A stretch of 64,000 nucleotides of DNA, taken from NCBI RefSeq assembly GCF_000019965.1, contig NC_010571.1, forward strand, positions 4,721,001 to 4,785,000, given 5' to 3'. Positions 1 through 8,339 of the stretch are shown here, in pieces. The DNA comes from Opitutus terrae PB90-1 (lineage in GTDB: Bacteria > Verrucomicrobiota > Verrucomicrobiia > Opitutales > Opitutaceae). A model generated the notes under the pieces. It ran no database searches. It had not been told where the DNA came from and saw only the letters and a list, made by a program, of their open reading frames with translations. The translations under genes were made by a program, and so were the position numbers. Within the stretch, counting starts at the first letter, position 1. Each line of letters opens with the position of its first letter.

Positions 1-161
1 GCCGTCGCCATGAAATACTCGTCCCACGAGGGACGTCCGGGAAAGTGCTCGGTCGCCGCCGCGATCAGGTCCACCGCCGAGGGCTGAGCGGACGGGACGG
101 AGATCGGCGGAACCGCGGCGTCATTCGCCAGGGAAGTTGGGATCGAGGGCGGAACGCTCAT
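1..161 (-). CDS. dCMP deaminase family protein, N-terminal part (cut by window edge)
   Basis: The minus strand is open from an ATG at 161 to the window edge. The protein starts with about 40 low-complexity Pro/Ser/Ala-rich residues and then reaches GRPSWDEYFMATA, which closely matches the start of the deoxycytidylate deaminase domain (R-P-S-W-D-E-Y-F-M). These zinc enzymes convert dCMP to dUMP for dTTP synthesis. The catalytic HAE and PCxxC motifs would lie beyond the edge, so activity cannot be judged. The gene is divergent from the methyltransferase that starts 57 bp away, so the two probably share a promoter region. The long N-terminal extension could mean that the true start is further in. 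Confidence 0.7.
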   Translation of the reverse strand, partial: MSVPPSIPTSLANDAAVPPISVPSAQPSAVDLIAAATEHFPGRPSWDEYFMAT

Positions 162-218
162 GGAAAACGCCCGCCAGTGTGGACTTCACCGGCCGCTCGG
201 CAACCTTCCTCTGAAATC

Positions 219-860
219 ATGCTGCGAGCGATCCAGCCCGAGCTTCTCGATGGTCTGCCGCCGGAGCATCCCGACGCGCTGGGCAACCGTCGTGACCTCC
301 GCCGACTCAACCAGCTCATGGGCAACCACCGCTGGATCGCCCGCACGCTCGATCGCCACCTGCGGCCGCGGGAATACGCCCTCGAACTCGGCGCCGGTCA
401 GGGCGAACTGACGCAGCAGCTGTTTCGCCGCGGTCTGCGCGCCGACGCGCTCGATCGCTGGCCCCGACCCGCCGGCTGGCCGGCGGCCCTCGCCTGGCAC
501 CAGGCCGATCTGCAGACGTTCGATGCCTACGACCACTATCCGGTGGTTTTCGGCAACCTGATCTTCCACCAATTCGACGACGCTCAACTCGCCGCGCTCG
601 GTGCGCAGCTGCGCCGATCCTGCCGGCTTATCGTCGCGTGCGAACCTGCCCGACGGAAGTCCTCGCAAGTCGCATACCGGCTGCTGGCACCGCTGCTCGG
701 GTTCAACCGCGTCAGCCGTCATGATGGCCACGTCAGCATCGCTGGCGGTTTTGTCGGCACGGAACTGCCGCGCGCGCTCGGATTCACGCCCGCGGACTGG
801 GCCCTGCGCTGCCGCACCACGTGGCGTGGCGCCTATCACTTCGTCGCGATCCGACGATGA
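219..860 (+). CDS. class I SAM-dependent methyltransferase of the type III PKS cassette
   Basis: This is a 213-residue predicted methyltransferase. Motif I of the SAM-binding fold is visible at about residues 54-66 (ALELGAGQGELTQ), followed by acidic strand ends (DALDRW, HQADLQTFD) and a FGNLIFHQFDD stretch typical of the post-I and motif IV region. The ATG at 219 was chosen because homology-like sequence begins there; upstream codons read as non-coding. Its stop overlaps the start of the next gene (ATGA at 857-860), so the two are translationally coupled. With the FAD oxidoreductase and type III PKS downstream it probably O- or C-methylates a polyketide. The substrate cannot be read from sequence. 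Confidence 0.85.
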   Translation: MLRAIQPELLDGLPPEHPDALGNRRDLRRLNQLMGNHRWIARTLDRHLRPREYALELGAGQGELTQQLFRRGLRADALDRWPRPAGWPAALAWHQADLQTFDAYDHYPVVFGNLIFHQFDDAQLAALGAQLRRSCRLIVACEPARRKSSQVAYRLLAPLLGFNRVSRHDGHVSIAGGFVGTELPRALGFTPADWALRCRTTWRGAYHFVAIRR

Positions 861-1879
861 ACACTTCCCGGCCCATCGAAATCATCGGCGGCGGACTCGC
901 CGGATTGTCCCTCGGGCTCGCGCTGCGTCGCGCCGGCGTGGACGTCAATATCACCGAGGCCGGCTCCTATCCGCGGCACCGGGTTTGTGGCGAATTCATC
1001 ACCGGATTGCCCGGGTCCACGCGCACGGCGCTCGGGCTCGACGCGTTGCTCGCCGACGCGGTGGTGAACCGCCAGGTGGCTTGGTTCGCGGCGGGCGAGC
1101 CGGCCTGGTTTCAAGCACTCCCCTCGCCCGCGCTGAGTCTCAGTCGTTACGTGCTGGATGCGCGGCTGGCCGAGGCGTTCGTCGCCGCCGGCGGAGAACT
1201 GCGATCGCAGACCCGCAGCGCCGCGCACGCCGACGCGCCTGGTCGCGTGTTTGCGACGGGCCGCCGCCGCGCGCGCTCGCCGTGGATCGGACTCAAGCTT
1301 CACGCCATCGCACTGCCACTCGCCGCCGATCTGGAAGTTCACCTCGGCGCATCGTGCTACGTGGGACTCGCGCGGATCGAATCCGGCCGCGCCAATATCT
1401 GCGGACTTTTCCGCCGCGCCGCGCTCACGGGCCACGCTGGTGAACTCCTGCTGGCCTACCTGCGTCACACCGGACTCAACGCGCTGGCCACGCGACTGGC
1501 GGCTGCGGAATTGGACTCGGCTTCGTTCTCGGCCGTAGCCGCCGTCGAGTTCGATCGCCGGATCGCGCCGACGCCGCAGGCTCGTCTGGGTGACGCCTGT
1601 GCGGTGATCCCGCCGTTCACCGGCCACGGCATGGCCATGGCGTTTCAGAGCGCGGAAATCGCGCTCGCGCCGCTGCTCGCCTACGCCCGGGGCCATGCCG
1701 CCTGGCCCGCCACCCGACGCGTGATTCAGTCGGAGCTGCGGCGTCGGTTTCGGGTGCGGCTCACGTCCGCCGCCGCACTGCACCCGTTCCTGCTCGAACC
1801 GCCACGCCAACGCTGGTTCGCGCGGCTCGGTCGCGCCCGGCTGCTCCCGTTCGGCCCGCTCTATCACCTGCTGCACTGA
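857..1879 (+). CDS. FAD-dependent oxidoreductase (geranylgeranyl-reductase / aromatic hydroxylase-like)
   Basis: This is a 340-residue flavoprotein. The N-terminal dinucleotide-binding motif IIGGGLAGLSLGLALRRAG is followed by an acidic residue ending the second strand (ITEAG) and by PRHRVCGEF, a pattern seen in geranylgeranyl reductase-like and PHBH-type monooxygenases. The second FAD motif appears near residues 235-255 (GDACAVIPPFTGHGMAMA). The start overlaps the upstream methyltransferase stop by 4 bp. In a methyltransferase/type III PKS cassette the likely role is oxidation or hydroxylation of the polyketide, for example to a quinone. A reductase role on a prenyl lipid cannot be excluded. 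Confidence 0.85.
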   Translation: MNTSRPIEIIGGGLAGLSLGLALRRAGVDVNITEAGSYPRHRVCGEFITGLPGSTRTALGLDALLADAVVNRQVAWFAAGEPAWFQALPSPALSLSRYVLDARLAEAFVAAGGELRSQTRSAAHADAPGRVFATGRRRARSPWIGLKLHAIALPLAADLEVHLGASCYVGLARIESGRANICGLFRRAALTGHAGELLLAYLRHTGLNALATRLAAAELDSASFSAVAAVEFDRRIAPTPQARLGDACAVIPPFTGHGMAMAFQSAEIALAPLLAYARGHAAWPATRRVIQSELRRRFRVRLTSAAALHPFLLEPPRQRWFARLGRARLLPFGPLYHLLH

Positions 1880-2050
1880 AACCGGACGAGCCGTCGAACG
1901 CGGCGTTACGTACCGGCCCGCGGCAGCGTTTTGCCGGAAACCTCATCGTTTCCGCCACCAGCCGGTTGGCCGCCGCGTGCCTGCACCCGGAAACCTTCGG
2001 CCGGCGCATTTTCCCGCGATCCAAACGCCCATTACGCGGTCGGGTGTGTC

Positions 2051-3085
2051 ATGTATCTCCATGCGCTCGCCACCGCCGTGCCCTCGGCCACGTTTTCCCA
2101 ATCCGACTGCCTGCAGCTGGCGCAGCAGCCCAACGTGCACGCGTTGATCAACCGCCGCTCCAGTTTGATCCTCAGCAGCATCCTGCGCAGCGACCACGGG
2201 ATCGCCACGCGGCATTTCGCCGTCACCGATCCCGAACACGTGTTCGAGTATTCCGCCGACCAGCTCAACGAAACGTTTCGCACCGAAGCGCCCCGACTCG
2301 CCGGTCAGGCCCTCACGTCCGCGCTGGCGCAGATCGGGCTCCGCCCGGACCAGCTCGACGCCCTGCTGATCTGCACCTGCACGGGATATTTGTGCCCGGG
2401 GGTTACGAGCTATGTGGCCGAGCAACTCGGGCTGAGGCCCAACGCGTTTCTCCAGGACCTCGTCGGGCTCGGCTGCGGCGCGGCGATCCCGACGCTCCGT
2501 GCCGCCTCGCATGTCCTCGCTGCGAACCCGAATGCCATCGTGGGCTGCGTTGCGGTCGAAATCTGCTCGGCGGCGTTCTACCTCGACGACGATCCCGGCG
2601 TGTTGATCAGCGCCTGTCTGTTCAGCGACGGCGCCGCCGCCACGATCTGGCGCGCCACACCCGGACCGAGCGGACTGCGCGCGTTCGATTTCGACACGCT
2701 GCACCGGCCCACCGACCGCGACAAACTCCGGTTTGAGCAACGGCAGGGCAAACTCCGCAATCTTCTCCATCGCACGGTGCCCGAACTCGCCGCGGGCGCC
2801 GTCAGCGAACTCTGGGCACGCCGCGGCTCGCGTCCGGTCCGCGCCGTCGTCGCGCATCCGGGCGGTCGCGACGTGCTTGAAGCGCTCGCGCCCGTCGTGG
2901 CTCCGTTCGAGCTGACCGCCAGCATCGAGACGCTGCGCGATAACGGCAACATGAGTAGTCCCTCGGTGCTCTTCGCGCTCGAGCGCACGCTCGCGCGCAC
3001 CGATCCCGCCAGCACCGGCGATTTCTGGCTCGTCAGTTTCGGGGCCGGTTTCAGCGCGCACAGCTGCCGGCTGGGCCCCGCGTGA
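2051..3085 (+). CDS. type III polyketide synthase (chalcone/stilbene synthase family)
   Basis: This is a 344-residue thiolase-fold enzyme with a complete type III PKS triad: Cys142 in LVGLGCGAAIP, His269 in VVAHPGGRD and Asn300 in RDNGNMSSPS. Bacterial members condense malonyl-CoA extenders on an acyl-CoA starter to give pyrones, resorcinols or naphthols. The ATG at 2051 gives the usual N-terminus (MYLHALATAVP); the 40 codons upstream do not look like the family. It lies 171 bp after the FAD oxidoreductase, in the same direction, so one transcript is plausible. Lack of an adjacent fatty-acyl ligase or ACP leaves the starter unit unknown. Confidence 0.93.
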   Translation: MYLHALATAVPSATFSQSDCLQLAQQPNVHALINRRSSLILSSILRSDHGIATRHFAVTDPEHVFEYSADQLNETFRTEAPRLAGQALTSALAQIGLRPDQLDALLICTCTGYLCPGVTSYVAEQLGLRPNAFLQDLVGLGCGAAIPTLRAASHVLAANPNAIVGCVAVEICSAAFYLDDDPGVLISACLFSDGAAATIWRATPGPSGLRAFDFDTLHRPTDRDKLRFEQRQGKLRNLLHRTVPELAAGAVSELWARRGSRPVRAVVAHPGGRDVLEALAPVVAPFELTASIETLRDNGNMSSPSVLFALERTLARTDPASTGDFWLVSFGAGFSAHSCRLGPA

Positions 3086-3114
3086 ATTCCTGCGGTTCCG
3101 ATCGGATCGTCGCC

Positions 3115-3196
3115 TCGTTCTCTTTCTCGTAATCGTTCTCGTTCTCCTTTTGGATGGCGTCGTCGAGAACGAGAAAGATTACGAGAAAGAGAACGA
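3115..3196. repeat. long palindrome of the GAGAACGAG-type repeat (family G)
   Basis: Two 32-nt arms (3115-3146 and 3165-3196) are reverse complements with one mismatch, separated by 18 nt. The arms are built from reiterated GTTCTC / TTCTCG units. In reverse the stretch translates as an ENEN-DYEKEN-like peptide, which explains a spurious minus-strand reading frame. A degenerate copy is at 17536-17600. It could end transcription of the PKS cassette, but it lacks a clean terminal T-run. Confidence 0.85.
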
Positions 3197-3252
3197 TACC
3201 GGAACCAACACCAGCGTGCCGACGGGCTGAGCTGCAAAACATCCTTCCCTCC

Positions 3253-4008
3253 ATGGCGAAACTCTCCGATCTCGTCGCGTATTGCGACCGCCGCACCCGG
3301 CGTACGGCATTCGAGGATTATCCCGGCTCCTGCAACGGGCTGCAGCTCGCCAACCGCGGGCAGGTGACGAAAATCGGCGCCGCGGTTGATGCCGGCGTGA
3401 TTCCGTTCCAGCGTGCCGTCGACGCGGAGGTCGATTTCCTGATCGTCCACCACGGGATGTATTGGGACATGCCCCGGCCGCTCACCGGCCCCGCTTACGA
3501 TCGCGTCGCCACGCTGATCAACGGCAACTGCGCGCTCTACTCGAGCCACCTCCCGCTCGACGCGCATCCGCAGATCGGCAACAACGCGCTTCTCGCCCGT
3601 CAGCTCAAGCTGAAGCTTCATCGTGGTTTCATGCCCAACGCCGGCGGCGACGTCGGCGGCATCGCGCTCAGCCGCGGGCTGAGCCGCGCCGCGCTGCGCG
3701 CGAAGCTGGAGAAACTTTACCCGCGCGTGATCGCCATCGAATACGGCTCGCCCACACCGCGCGAAATCGCCTTCTGCAGCGGCAGCGGCTACAGCGCCGT
3801 CTCCCACCTCGCGAAGGCCGGGGTCGACACGCTCGTCACCGGCGAAGTCCGCGAGGAGATTTTCAACCGCGCCCAGGAGGAGCGACTGAACCTCTACTTG
3901 TGCGGCCACTACGCCACGGAGGTGCATGCCGTGCAGGCGCTCGCCGCCGAAATCGCCAAGCGCTTCCGGCTGCCATGGGAGTTCATCGCCACGGACAACC
4001 CGCTGTGA
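3253..4008 (+). CDS. Nif3-like dinuclear metal-centre hexameric protein
   Basis: This is a 251-residue protein of the NIF3/YbgI family. Diagnostic pieces are SCNGLQLANRG near residue 31, the metal-ligand segment IVHHGMYWD near 70, YSSHLPLDAHP near 100 and the C-terminal LYLCGHYATEVHAVQALA (His and Glu ligands). The short family form without the central insertion fits the length. NIF3 proteins bind two metal ions; the physiological substrate is not established, with cyclohydrolase-like and cofactor-repair roles proposed. The ATG at 3253 was preferred because the codons before it overlap the palindrome at 3115-3196. Confidence 0.9.
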   Translation: MAKLSDLVAYCDRRTRRTAFEDYPGSCNGLQLANRGQVTKIGAAVDAGVIPFQRAVDAEVDFLIVHHGMYWDMPRPLTGPAYDRVATLINGNCALYSSHLPLDAHPQIGNNALLARQLKLKLHRGFMPNAGGDVGGIALSRGLSRAALRAKLEKLYPRVIAIEYGSPTPREIAFCSGSGYSAVSHLAKAGVDTLVTGEVREEIFNRAQEERLNLYLCGHYATEVHAVQALAAEIAKRFRLPWEFIATDNPL

Positions 4009-4091
4009 TCCGTGCCCACCCTCTTCGCTTTTGCGAAGATTCCTTGGCAATCCGTGCCGATTAGCGTGGATTCAGAGCCACCTCCCTGTCC

Positions 4092-4520
4092 ATGAAACGC
4101 ATCGCCATCGTCAACGGCCCCAATCTCGACCGGCTCGGCCAGCGCGAACCCGAGATCTACGGCCGCGCCACCCTCGCCGATCTCGAGCAAGCGCTGCGCG
4201 CGGAGTTCGGCAGTCAGGCCAGCCTCGAATTCTTCCAATCGAACCACGAGGGCGCGCTGATCGATCAGATCGCGGCGTTCGGTGCCGCCCGCTACGACGG
4301 GCTCGTGCTCAACGGCGCCGCGTTCACGCACACCAGCGTCGCCTTGCGTGACGCGCTGGCGGGCAGCGGGCTGCGCACGGTCGAGGTGCACATCTCCAAT
4401 ATCTACCGCCGCGAGTCGTTCCGCCACCAATCGCTCACCGCCCCGGTATGCGTCGGCGTGATCAGCGGACTCGGCCTCGAGGGCTACCACGCGGCGGTGC
4501 GCTTCCTCCTGAAAGCCTGA
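4092..4520 (+). CDS. aroQ: type II 3-dehydroquinate dehydratase
   Basis: This 142-residue protein has the type II dehydroquinase pattern: NGPNLDRLGQREPEIYG at the N-terminus (flexible-loop Arg and catalytic Tyr), FFQSNHEGALIDQ, THTSVALRDAL and EVHISNIYRRESFRHQS (substrate-binding His and Arg). It converts 3-dehydroquinate to 3-dehydroshikimate in the shikimate pathway. The usual NPGA before THTS is NGAA here, a minor change. It is followed after 4 bp by the NusG-like gene, so the two are probably co-transcribed. Confidence 0.96.
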   Translation: MKRIAIVNGPNLDRLGQREPEIYGRATLADLEQALRAEFGSQASLEFFQSNHEGALIDQIAAFGAARYDGLVLNGAAFTHTSVALRDALAGSGLRTVEVHISNIYRRESFRHQSLTAPVCVGVISGLGLEGYHAAVRFLLKA

Positions 4521-4524
4521 GCGC

Positions 4525-5067
4525 ATGCCGGAACTCCTCGCTCCTTCCGTTCCGTTGCCATCGACCCCAGCCGCGCCGGCCAACGCGGTCTGGCTGGTGT
4601 GTCACACCAAGCCGCGATGCGAGAAGAAATTTGCCGCGTTGATGGCGGCCGAGCGCTTCGAACACTACCTGCCGCTGGTCGACAGCGTCCGCAAATACCG
4701 GCAGCAAACGAAGCGGTTCACGAAACCGCTTTTCCCGGGCTATGTCTTCGCCTGCGTACCGAACGAAAAGCGCGCACGCATCTTCCAGCAGGACCTGCTC
4801 GCGCGGGCGATCGACGTCGACGACGAACGCCGGTTCCTCCGGCAGCTCGACGACGTCCGCGCGATCGTCGCGTCCGGCTATGAGTTGACCGTCCTCCCGC
4901 TGCTCACGCGCGGCCGGCGGGTGAAGATCGTCGGCGGTCCGTTGCATGGGCTCGAGGGCTTCGTCGACGATCCTTCGAACCCGCGCGGCGTCGTGCTGTC
5001 GGTGGACGTGCTCCAGCAAGGTTTGCTGGTGAAACTCCCCGCCGAAAATTTGCAGGTTCTCCCATAA
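4525..5067 (+). CDS. specialised NusG/RfaH-like transcription antiterminator
   Basis: This 180-residue protein has a NusG N-terminal domain at about residues 24-115 (WLVCHTKPRCEKKF, KRFTKPLFPGYVFACV) and a C-terminal KOW segment at about 130-165 (LTRGRRVKIVGGPLHGLEG). The first 20 residues are a Pro/Ala-rich tail. The wording and the lack of ribosomal-protein neighbours suggest a NusG paralogue (RfaH/UpxY/LoaP type) rather than housekeeping NusG. Such factors bind RNA polymerase and promote readthrough of long operons, often exopolysaccharide ones. It sits 4 bp after aroQ and 8 bp before the next gene, so its target is not obvious from context. Confidence 0.85.
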   Translation: MPELLAPSVPLPSTPAAPANAVWLVCHTKPRCEKKFAALMAAERFEHYLPLVDSVRKYRQQTKRFTKPLFPGYVFACVPNEKRARIFQQDLLARAIDVDDERRFLRQLDDVRAIVASGYELTVLPLLTRGRRVKIVGGPLHGLEGFVDDPSNPRGVVLSVDVLQQGLLVKLPAENLQVLP

Positions 5068-5075
5068 CTCACCCC

Positions 5076-6023
5076 ATGCTTTCGCGCTCTTCGCCCTCTT
5101 CAGCGCCGCGGATCCGGAGTGCGGGTGTGAGCCTGCTGCTCCTCGCCCTCGTCGCCGGGCTGCACGCGCAGTCGGTCGCGGTGGCGCCGGCGGAGAATGG
5201 CCGCCGCCCGAGCGAGTTCCTTGAGAGCTTCATCGATCGGCTCCCGGAGTTGCTCGATATCGGCCTGCCGAGCTTCGCTCCGCCCGGCGCCGTGCGGCTC
5301 TATGCGCATCCGCGGCTTGGTGACCTGATTCACGAAGACTATTTCCGGCTGCCCGTCGGCGCGCGCGTCAAGGTCAACGAACGCGTCGAACTGCGCGCCG
5401 AGCTGGGCACGTATTTCACCCACGGGCTCGGCGATTCGGTCGGTTACGGCCTTTACCAGGGTCGCATCGGCATCACCAAGGAACATGTGCTGTGGCGTGA
5501 CGCCGGCCTGAGCACCAGCCTCGAGTTCGTGACGCCGTTGAGCCGGCCGCCGCGCGAAATCACCGATGGCGTCCGCCACACGCTCCCCTCGATCACGTTC
5601 ACCCGCACCGTGGTGCCACGTTGGGGCATGGTCGGATTCGCCACCGTCGGACTCGATCTGATCGATCACACCGTGCTCGAACCGAATTTCCGCGAGAATC
5701 AGCTCCGACAGAATTCCGCCATGGTCATGCTTGGCGTCGCGCGTGAGTGGCGGCGAATGCACCTGATCCTGCGCGTCTTCGACGCCAACACCGCGCCCAT
5801 GGGCTATGAGGCGGAAAACGTGTTCGGCATCCGCCCGAGCATCGGCGTCCCGTTGCTCCGCCGCGACGACGGCACGCCCCGCGCCACGGCCACCTTCGAA
5901 GGCCGCGCCATCTGGGGTCCCGATGGATTCGAGACGGGCGTCACCACGCGTATTCGCGTCGATTTGCGCTACCGCCCCGGCGAATCCCGTCGCAAGCAGC
6001 GCGCGTTTCAGTTCGCGCCGTAG
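5076..6023 (+). CDS. predicted secreted / outer-membrane protein of unknown function
   Basis: This is a 315-residue protein with a likely signal peptide (hydrophobic stretch at about residues 18-30, cleavage near LHAQ). The rest consists of alternating short strands with aromatic ends (VELRAELGTYFTHGLGDSV, VGYGLYQGRIGI, GMVGFATVGLDL), as in small outer-membrane beta-barrels or conserved Opitutaceae surface proteins. I do not recognise a family. It starts 8 bp after the NusG-like gene, so it may be the last gene of an aroQ-nusG-like-barrel transcript. Confidence 0.75.
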   Translation: MLSRSSPSSAPRIRSAGVSLLLLALVAGLHAQSVAVAPAENGRRPSEFLESFIDRLPELLDIGLPSFAPPGAVRLYAHPRLGDLIHEDYFRLPVGARVKVNERVELRAELGTYFTHGLGDSVGYGLYQGRIGITKEHVLWRDAGLSTSLEFVTPLSRPPREITDGVRHTLPSITFTRTVVPRWGMVGFATVGLDLIDHTVLEPNFRENQLRQNSAMVMLGVAREWRRMHLILRVFDANTAPMGYEAENVFGIRPSIGVPLLRRDDGTPRATATFEGRAIWGPDGFETGVTTRIRVDLRYRPGESRRKQRAFQFAP

Positions 6024-6064
6024 CAGTAGGCCTGCGTGTTTGCCGGTTCGAGCCAGCAAAAACC

Positions 6065-6084
6065 GGCAGGCCAAGACGCCTGCC
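6065..6084. repeat. GGCAGGC/GCCTGCC hairpin (family F)
   Basis: A perfect 7-bp stem (6065-6071 and 6078-6084) with a 6-nt loop lies between the convergent genes ending at 6023 and 6176. The same stem is used in the composite element at 35632-35704. It may slow transcription from either side, but there is no T-run. Confidence 0.7.
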
Positions 6085-6175
6085 GCCACGGGAAACAGCG
6101 GGGAGCTCGTTTGAACGCTGCGCGGCGTGAGCGAACTCCGGTCGATCGCTCAACGCAGCGCCACCCGCACCGCGT

Positions 6176-6691
6176 TCACCGCCACAGCATCCACGCGATG
6201 CGGCCCAGGTGCAGCGTCCCGCATGCCACGAGCGCCGCGGCGAGATCGTCCATCACCACCCCCCAGCCGCCCGGCAGGTCCTGCAGTTTTTTGATCCCGA
6301 ACGGTTTCGTGATGTCGTAGAGCCGGAACAGCGCGAACCCCGCGAGCAGCACCGCCCACGCGGGGAAATGCCGCGCCAGCAGCGGCCAGCCGAGGAAGCA
6401 CAGCGGGATCGACACAAACTCGTCGAGCACCACCTCGCCTGGATCCTTCCGGCCGAGCCGGAACTCGGCCTCGCCGCACAGCGCCACCGCCAGGTAGGCG
6501 CCGACCGCGCTGCAGATCACGTTCGCCGCAATCGATGCTTCAAAAAAGAAAACGGTGAAATACAACAGGCCCGCGACCGAGCCCCAGGTGCCGGGCGCCG
6601 GCAGCTTCCGACCGATCGGCCCAAGCCGGGCCAGGGTCAACACAGTCGCCGTCGGCAGGAACCGCGGCCAGATCGGCTGCTGCAGGCGCAT
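6176..6691 (-). CDS. pgpA: phosphatidylglycerophosphatase A
   Basis: This 171-residue multi-spanning membrane protein matches the PgpA family: GPIGRKLPAPGTWGSV near the start, the acidic motif KDPGEVVLDEFVSIP (metal-binding Asp/Glu), LYDITKPFGI and the late Asp pair in GVVMDDLAAA. It dephosphorylates phosphatidylglycerol phosphate to phosphatidylglycerol in the inner membrane. The gene supplying its substrate, pgsA, lies 145 bp upstream on the same strand. The pairing supports both calls. Confidence 0.95.
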   Translation of the reverse strand: MRLQQPIWPRFLPTATVLTLARLGPIGRKLPAPGTWGSVAGLLYFTVFFFEASIAANVICSAVGAYLAVALCGEAEFRLGRKDPGEVVLDEFVSIPLCFLGWPLLARHFPAWAVLLAGFALFRLYDITKPFGIKKLQDLPGGWGVVMDDLAAALVACGTLHLGRIAWMLWR

Positions 6692-6836
6692 GTCAGCTCC
6701 GCTCCGCCGCTCGCGCGCTGCGTGCTTCGGGCTTCGCGACGCACGTTCCGCCTGCGCTTCCCGTTGCCGGGGCGCCGGCTCGGAACTCCATGCTCAGGCC
6801 TCTCAGCGCTGGACTCTGGACGTTCACCTGCATCGC

Positions 6837-7433
6837 TCAGCCCAGCACCACGTGCCCGTGTCGCCGGAAATAGGTGACGCCGGAGGTGATCGTCAGCAGC
6901 ACCGACAACGCGAAGAGCCCGATGCCGCCCCAATTCACCGCCACGATCCACCAGCGCTCGCCCCCTCGGAACAGCTCGCCGAAATCCCGCGCGAACATCT
7001 GCGCGCCGAGCAGCCAGCCGATCGCGTTGAGCTGGATGAAGGTCTTCAGCTTCCCGCCCGCGTCCGCCTCGACGACGACGCCTTTGGTCGCCGCGACCAT
7101 GCGCAGGCCCGAGATCATGAACTCGCGGCACAGGATGCAAAGCAGCGCGATCATCGCCGGAATCGTGTGCCCCATGAAATAACCGCCATTCACCAGTGCG
7201 ATCATCACGCCGATCACCATCACCTTGTCGATGACCGCGTCCATGAACCGCCCGAAGGTCGAAACCTGATTGCTGCGGCGCGCCAGCATGCCGTCGAACC
7301 AATCGGTCAGCGCCGCGGCGATGAACAACCAAAAGGCCAGCGTCGCCGCCCACTGGAAATCCGAATACATCAGGGCCACGATCGCGAACATCGCTGGCAA
7401 GCGCGAAAACGTCAGGAGGTTGGGCAGATTCAT
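6837..7433 (-). CDS. pgsA: CDP-diacylglycerol-glycerol-3-phosphate 3-phosphatidyltransferase
   Basis: This 198-residue membrane protein carries the full CDP-alcohol phosphotransferase signature D-G-x2-A-R-x8-G-x3-D-x3-D (from DGMLARRSNQ to FMDAVIDK, about residues 46-68). It makes phosphatidylglycerol phosphate from CDP-diacylglycerol and glycerol 3-phosphate. The ATG at 7433 gives the family-typical MNLPNLLTFSRL; longer in-frame extensions run into repeat DNA. It is co-directional with pgpA, so the two form a phosphatidylglycerol pathway unit. Confidence 0.96.
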   Translation of the reverse strand: MNLPNLLTFSRLPAMFAIVALMYSDFQWAATLAFWLFIAAALTDWFDGMLARRSNQVSTFGRFMDAVIDKVMVIGVMIALVNGGYFMGHTIPAMIALLCILCREFMISGLRMVAATKGVVVEADAGGKLKTFIQLNAIGWLLGAQMFARDFGELFRGGERWWIVAVNWGGIGLFALSVLLTITSGVTYFRRHGHVVLG

Positions 7434-7540
7434 CGAAGCAAGGCCGTGAAAGCACACTGAGACGCCGGCAAAGGCAATAGCAGAGCCGCCACGGATCGCG
7501 CCGAGGCGTTCGACCCGTGTGCTTTGCACCGCGGAACATG

Positions 7541-7634
7541 TGGCACGGGCGTCCCGCCTGTGGACGACGCTCCGCGTCGCCAAGCCAAGCGAAGCCCCTG
7601 GTCAACGGATCACGGGCAGGATGCCCGTGCCACC
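7541..7634. repeat. composite palindrome of the TGGCACGGGC type (family B)
   Basis: The element begins TGGCACGGGC with a short hairpin (GGGCGTCCCGCC-like), and about 60 nt later ends with CACGGGCAGGATGCCCGTG followed by CCA. The outer ends are mutually complementary (TGGCACGGGC against GCCCGTGCCA) and each side folds on its own. It fills the divergent pgsA-coaD intergenic region. Other family B elements are at 19241-19288 and 27791-27877. Confidence 0.8.
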
Positions 7635-7700
7635 AGCGCGCGCGCGCCGGCGAAAAACCGCATCGCTTCCGCCGCGACGATTCGTTTTGTTCGATCAGCC

Positions 7701-8183
7701 ATGCGCCATTGCATTTATCCTGGCACCTTCGACCCGGTCACCTACGGGCACCTCGACGTGCTCGCCCGGGCCGTCAAACTTTTCGACCACGTCACCGTCG
7801 CGGTCGCCGAAAACACGCCCAAGGGACCGTTGTTCACGTCCGCCCAGCGGATCGCGATGCTCCAGCCCAACGTCACCCGGTTCCCGAACGTCTCCGTGAC
7901 GTCCTTCAACTCGCTGCTGGTCGAGTTCGCGATGGCGCAAAAGGCCATCGCGGTCATCCGCGGCCTGCGCGCGTTTTCCGACTTTGAGTTCGAGTTCCAC
8001 ATGGCACTGATGAACCGTCACCTCGAATCGCAGATCGAAACGATTTTCGTGATGCCCAACGAGCAATTCAGCTACACCAGCTCTTCGCTGGTGAAGGACG
8101 TGGCGAAACACGGCGGCGACGTCTCGCACTTCGTGCCGCCAAATGTCGCCGCGGCGTTGGAAGCCGTGTTCGGCACAAAGTAG
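7701..8183 (+). CDS. coaD: phosphopantetheine adenylyltransferase
   Basis: The 160-residue protein is of standard CoaD length. It has the nucleotidyltransferase motif YPGTFDPVTYGHLDV (TxGH), the central RGLRAFSDFEFEF and MNRHLESQIETIF, and the C-terminal SYTSSSLVKDVAKHGGDV that replaces the usual ISSTxVRE motif. It catalyses the penultimate step of CoA synthesis, adenylylating 4'-phosphopantetheine. The ATG at 7701 is the family start; upstream codons are repeat DNA. Confidence 0.97.
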   Translation: MRHCIYPGTFDPVTYGHLDVLARAVKLFDHVTVAVAENTPKGPLFTSAQRIAMLQPNVTRFPNVSVTSFNSLLVEFAMAQKAIAVIRGLRAFSDFEFEFHMALMNRHLESQIETIFVMPNEQFSYTSSSLVKDVAKHGGDVSHFVPPNVAAALEAVFGTK

Positions 8184-8339
8184 GCGGCAGCCACCTTGCC
8201 ACCTTGACGGTTCGGTGCCGCGACGATTGGCCGGTGGCGAATCGGCGTCACCTTTGCATCCTTCACGCGTCTTTACGCGAACAGTTCGACCGCGGCCACC
8301 CGGTGACCGGCGGTCCTCGTCTGCTTCCTCCCTACTCTC

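Noticed and set aside
3051-3296. Minus-strand small ORF with ENEN-DYEKEN peptide
   Set aside because: It is the translation of the family G palindrome and of antisense DNA, not a gene.
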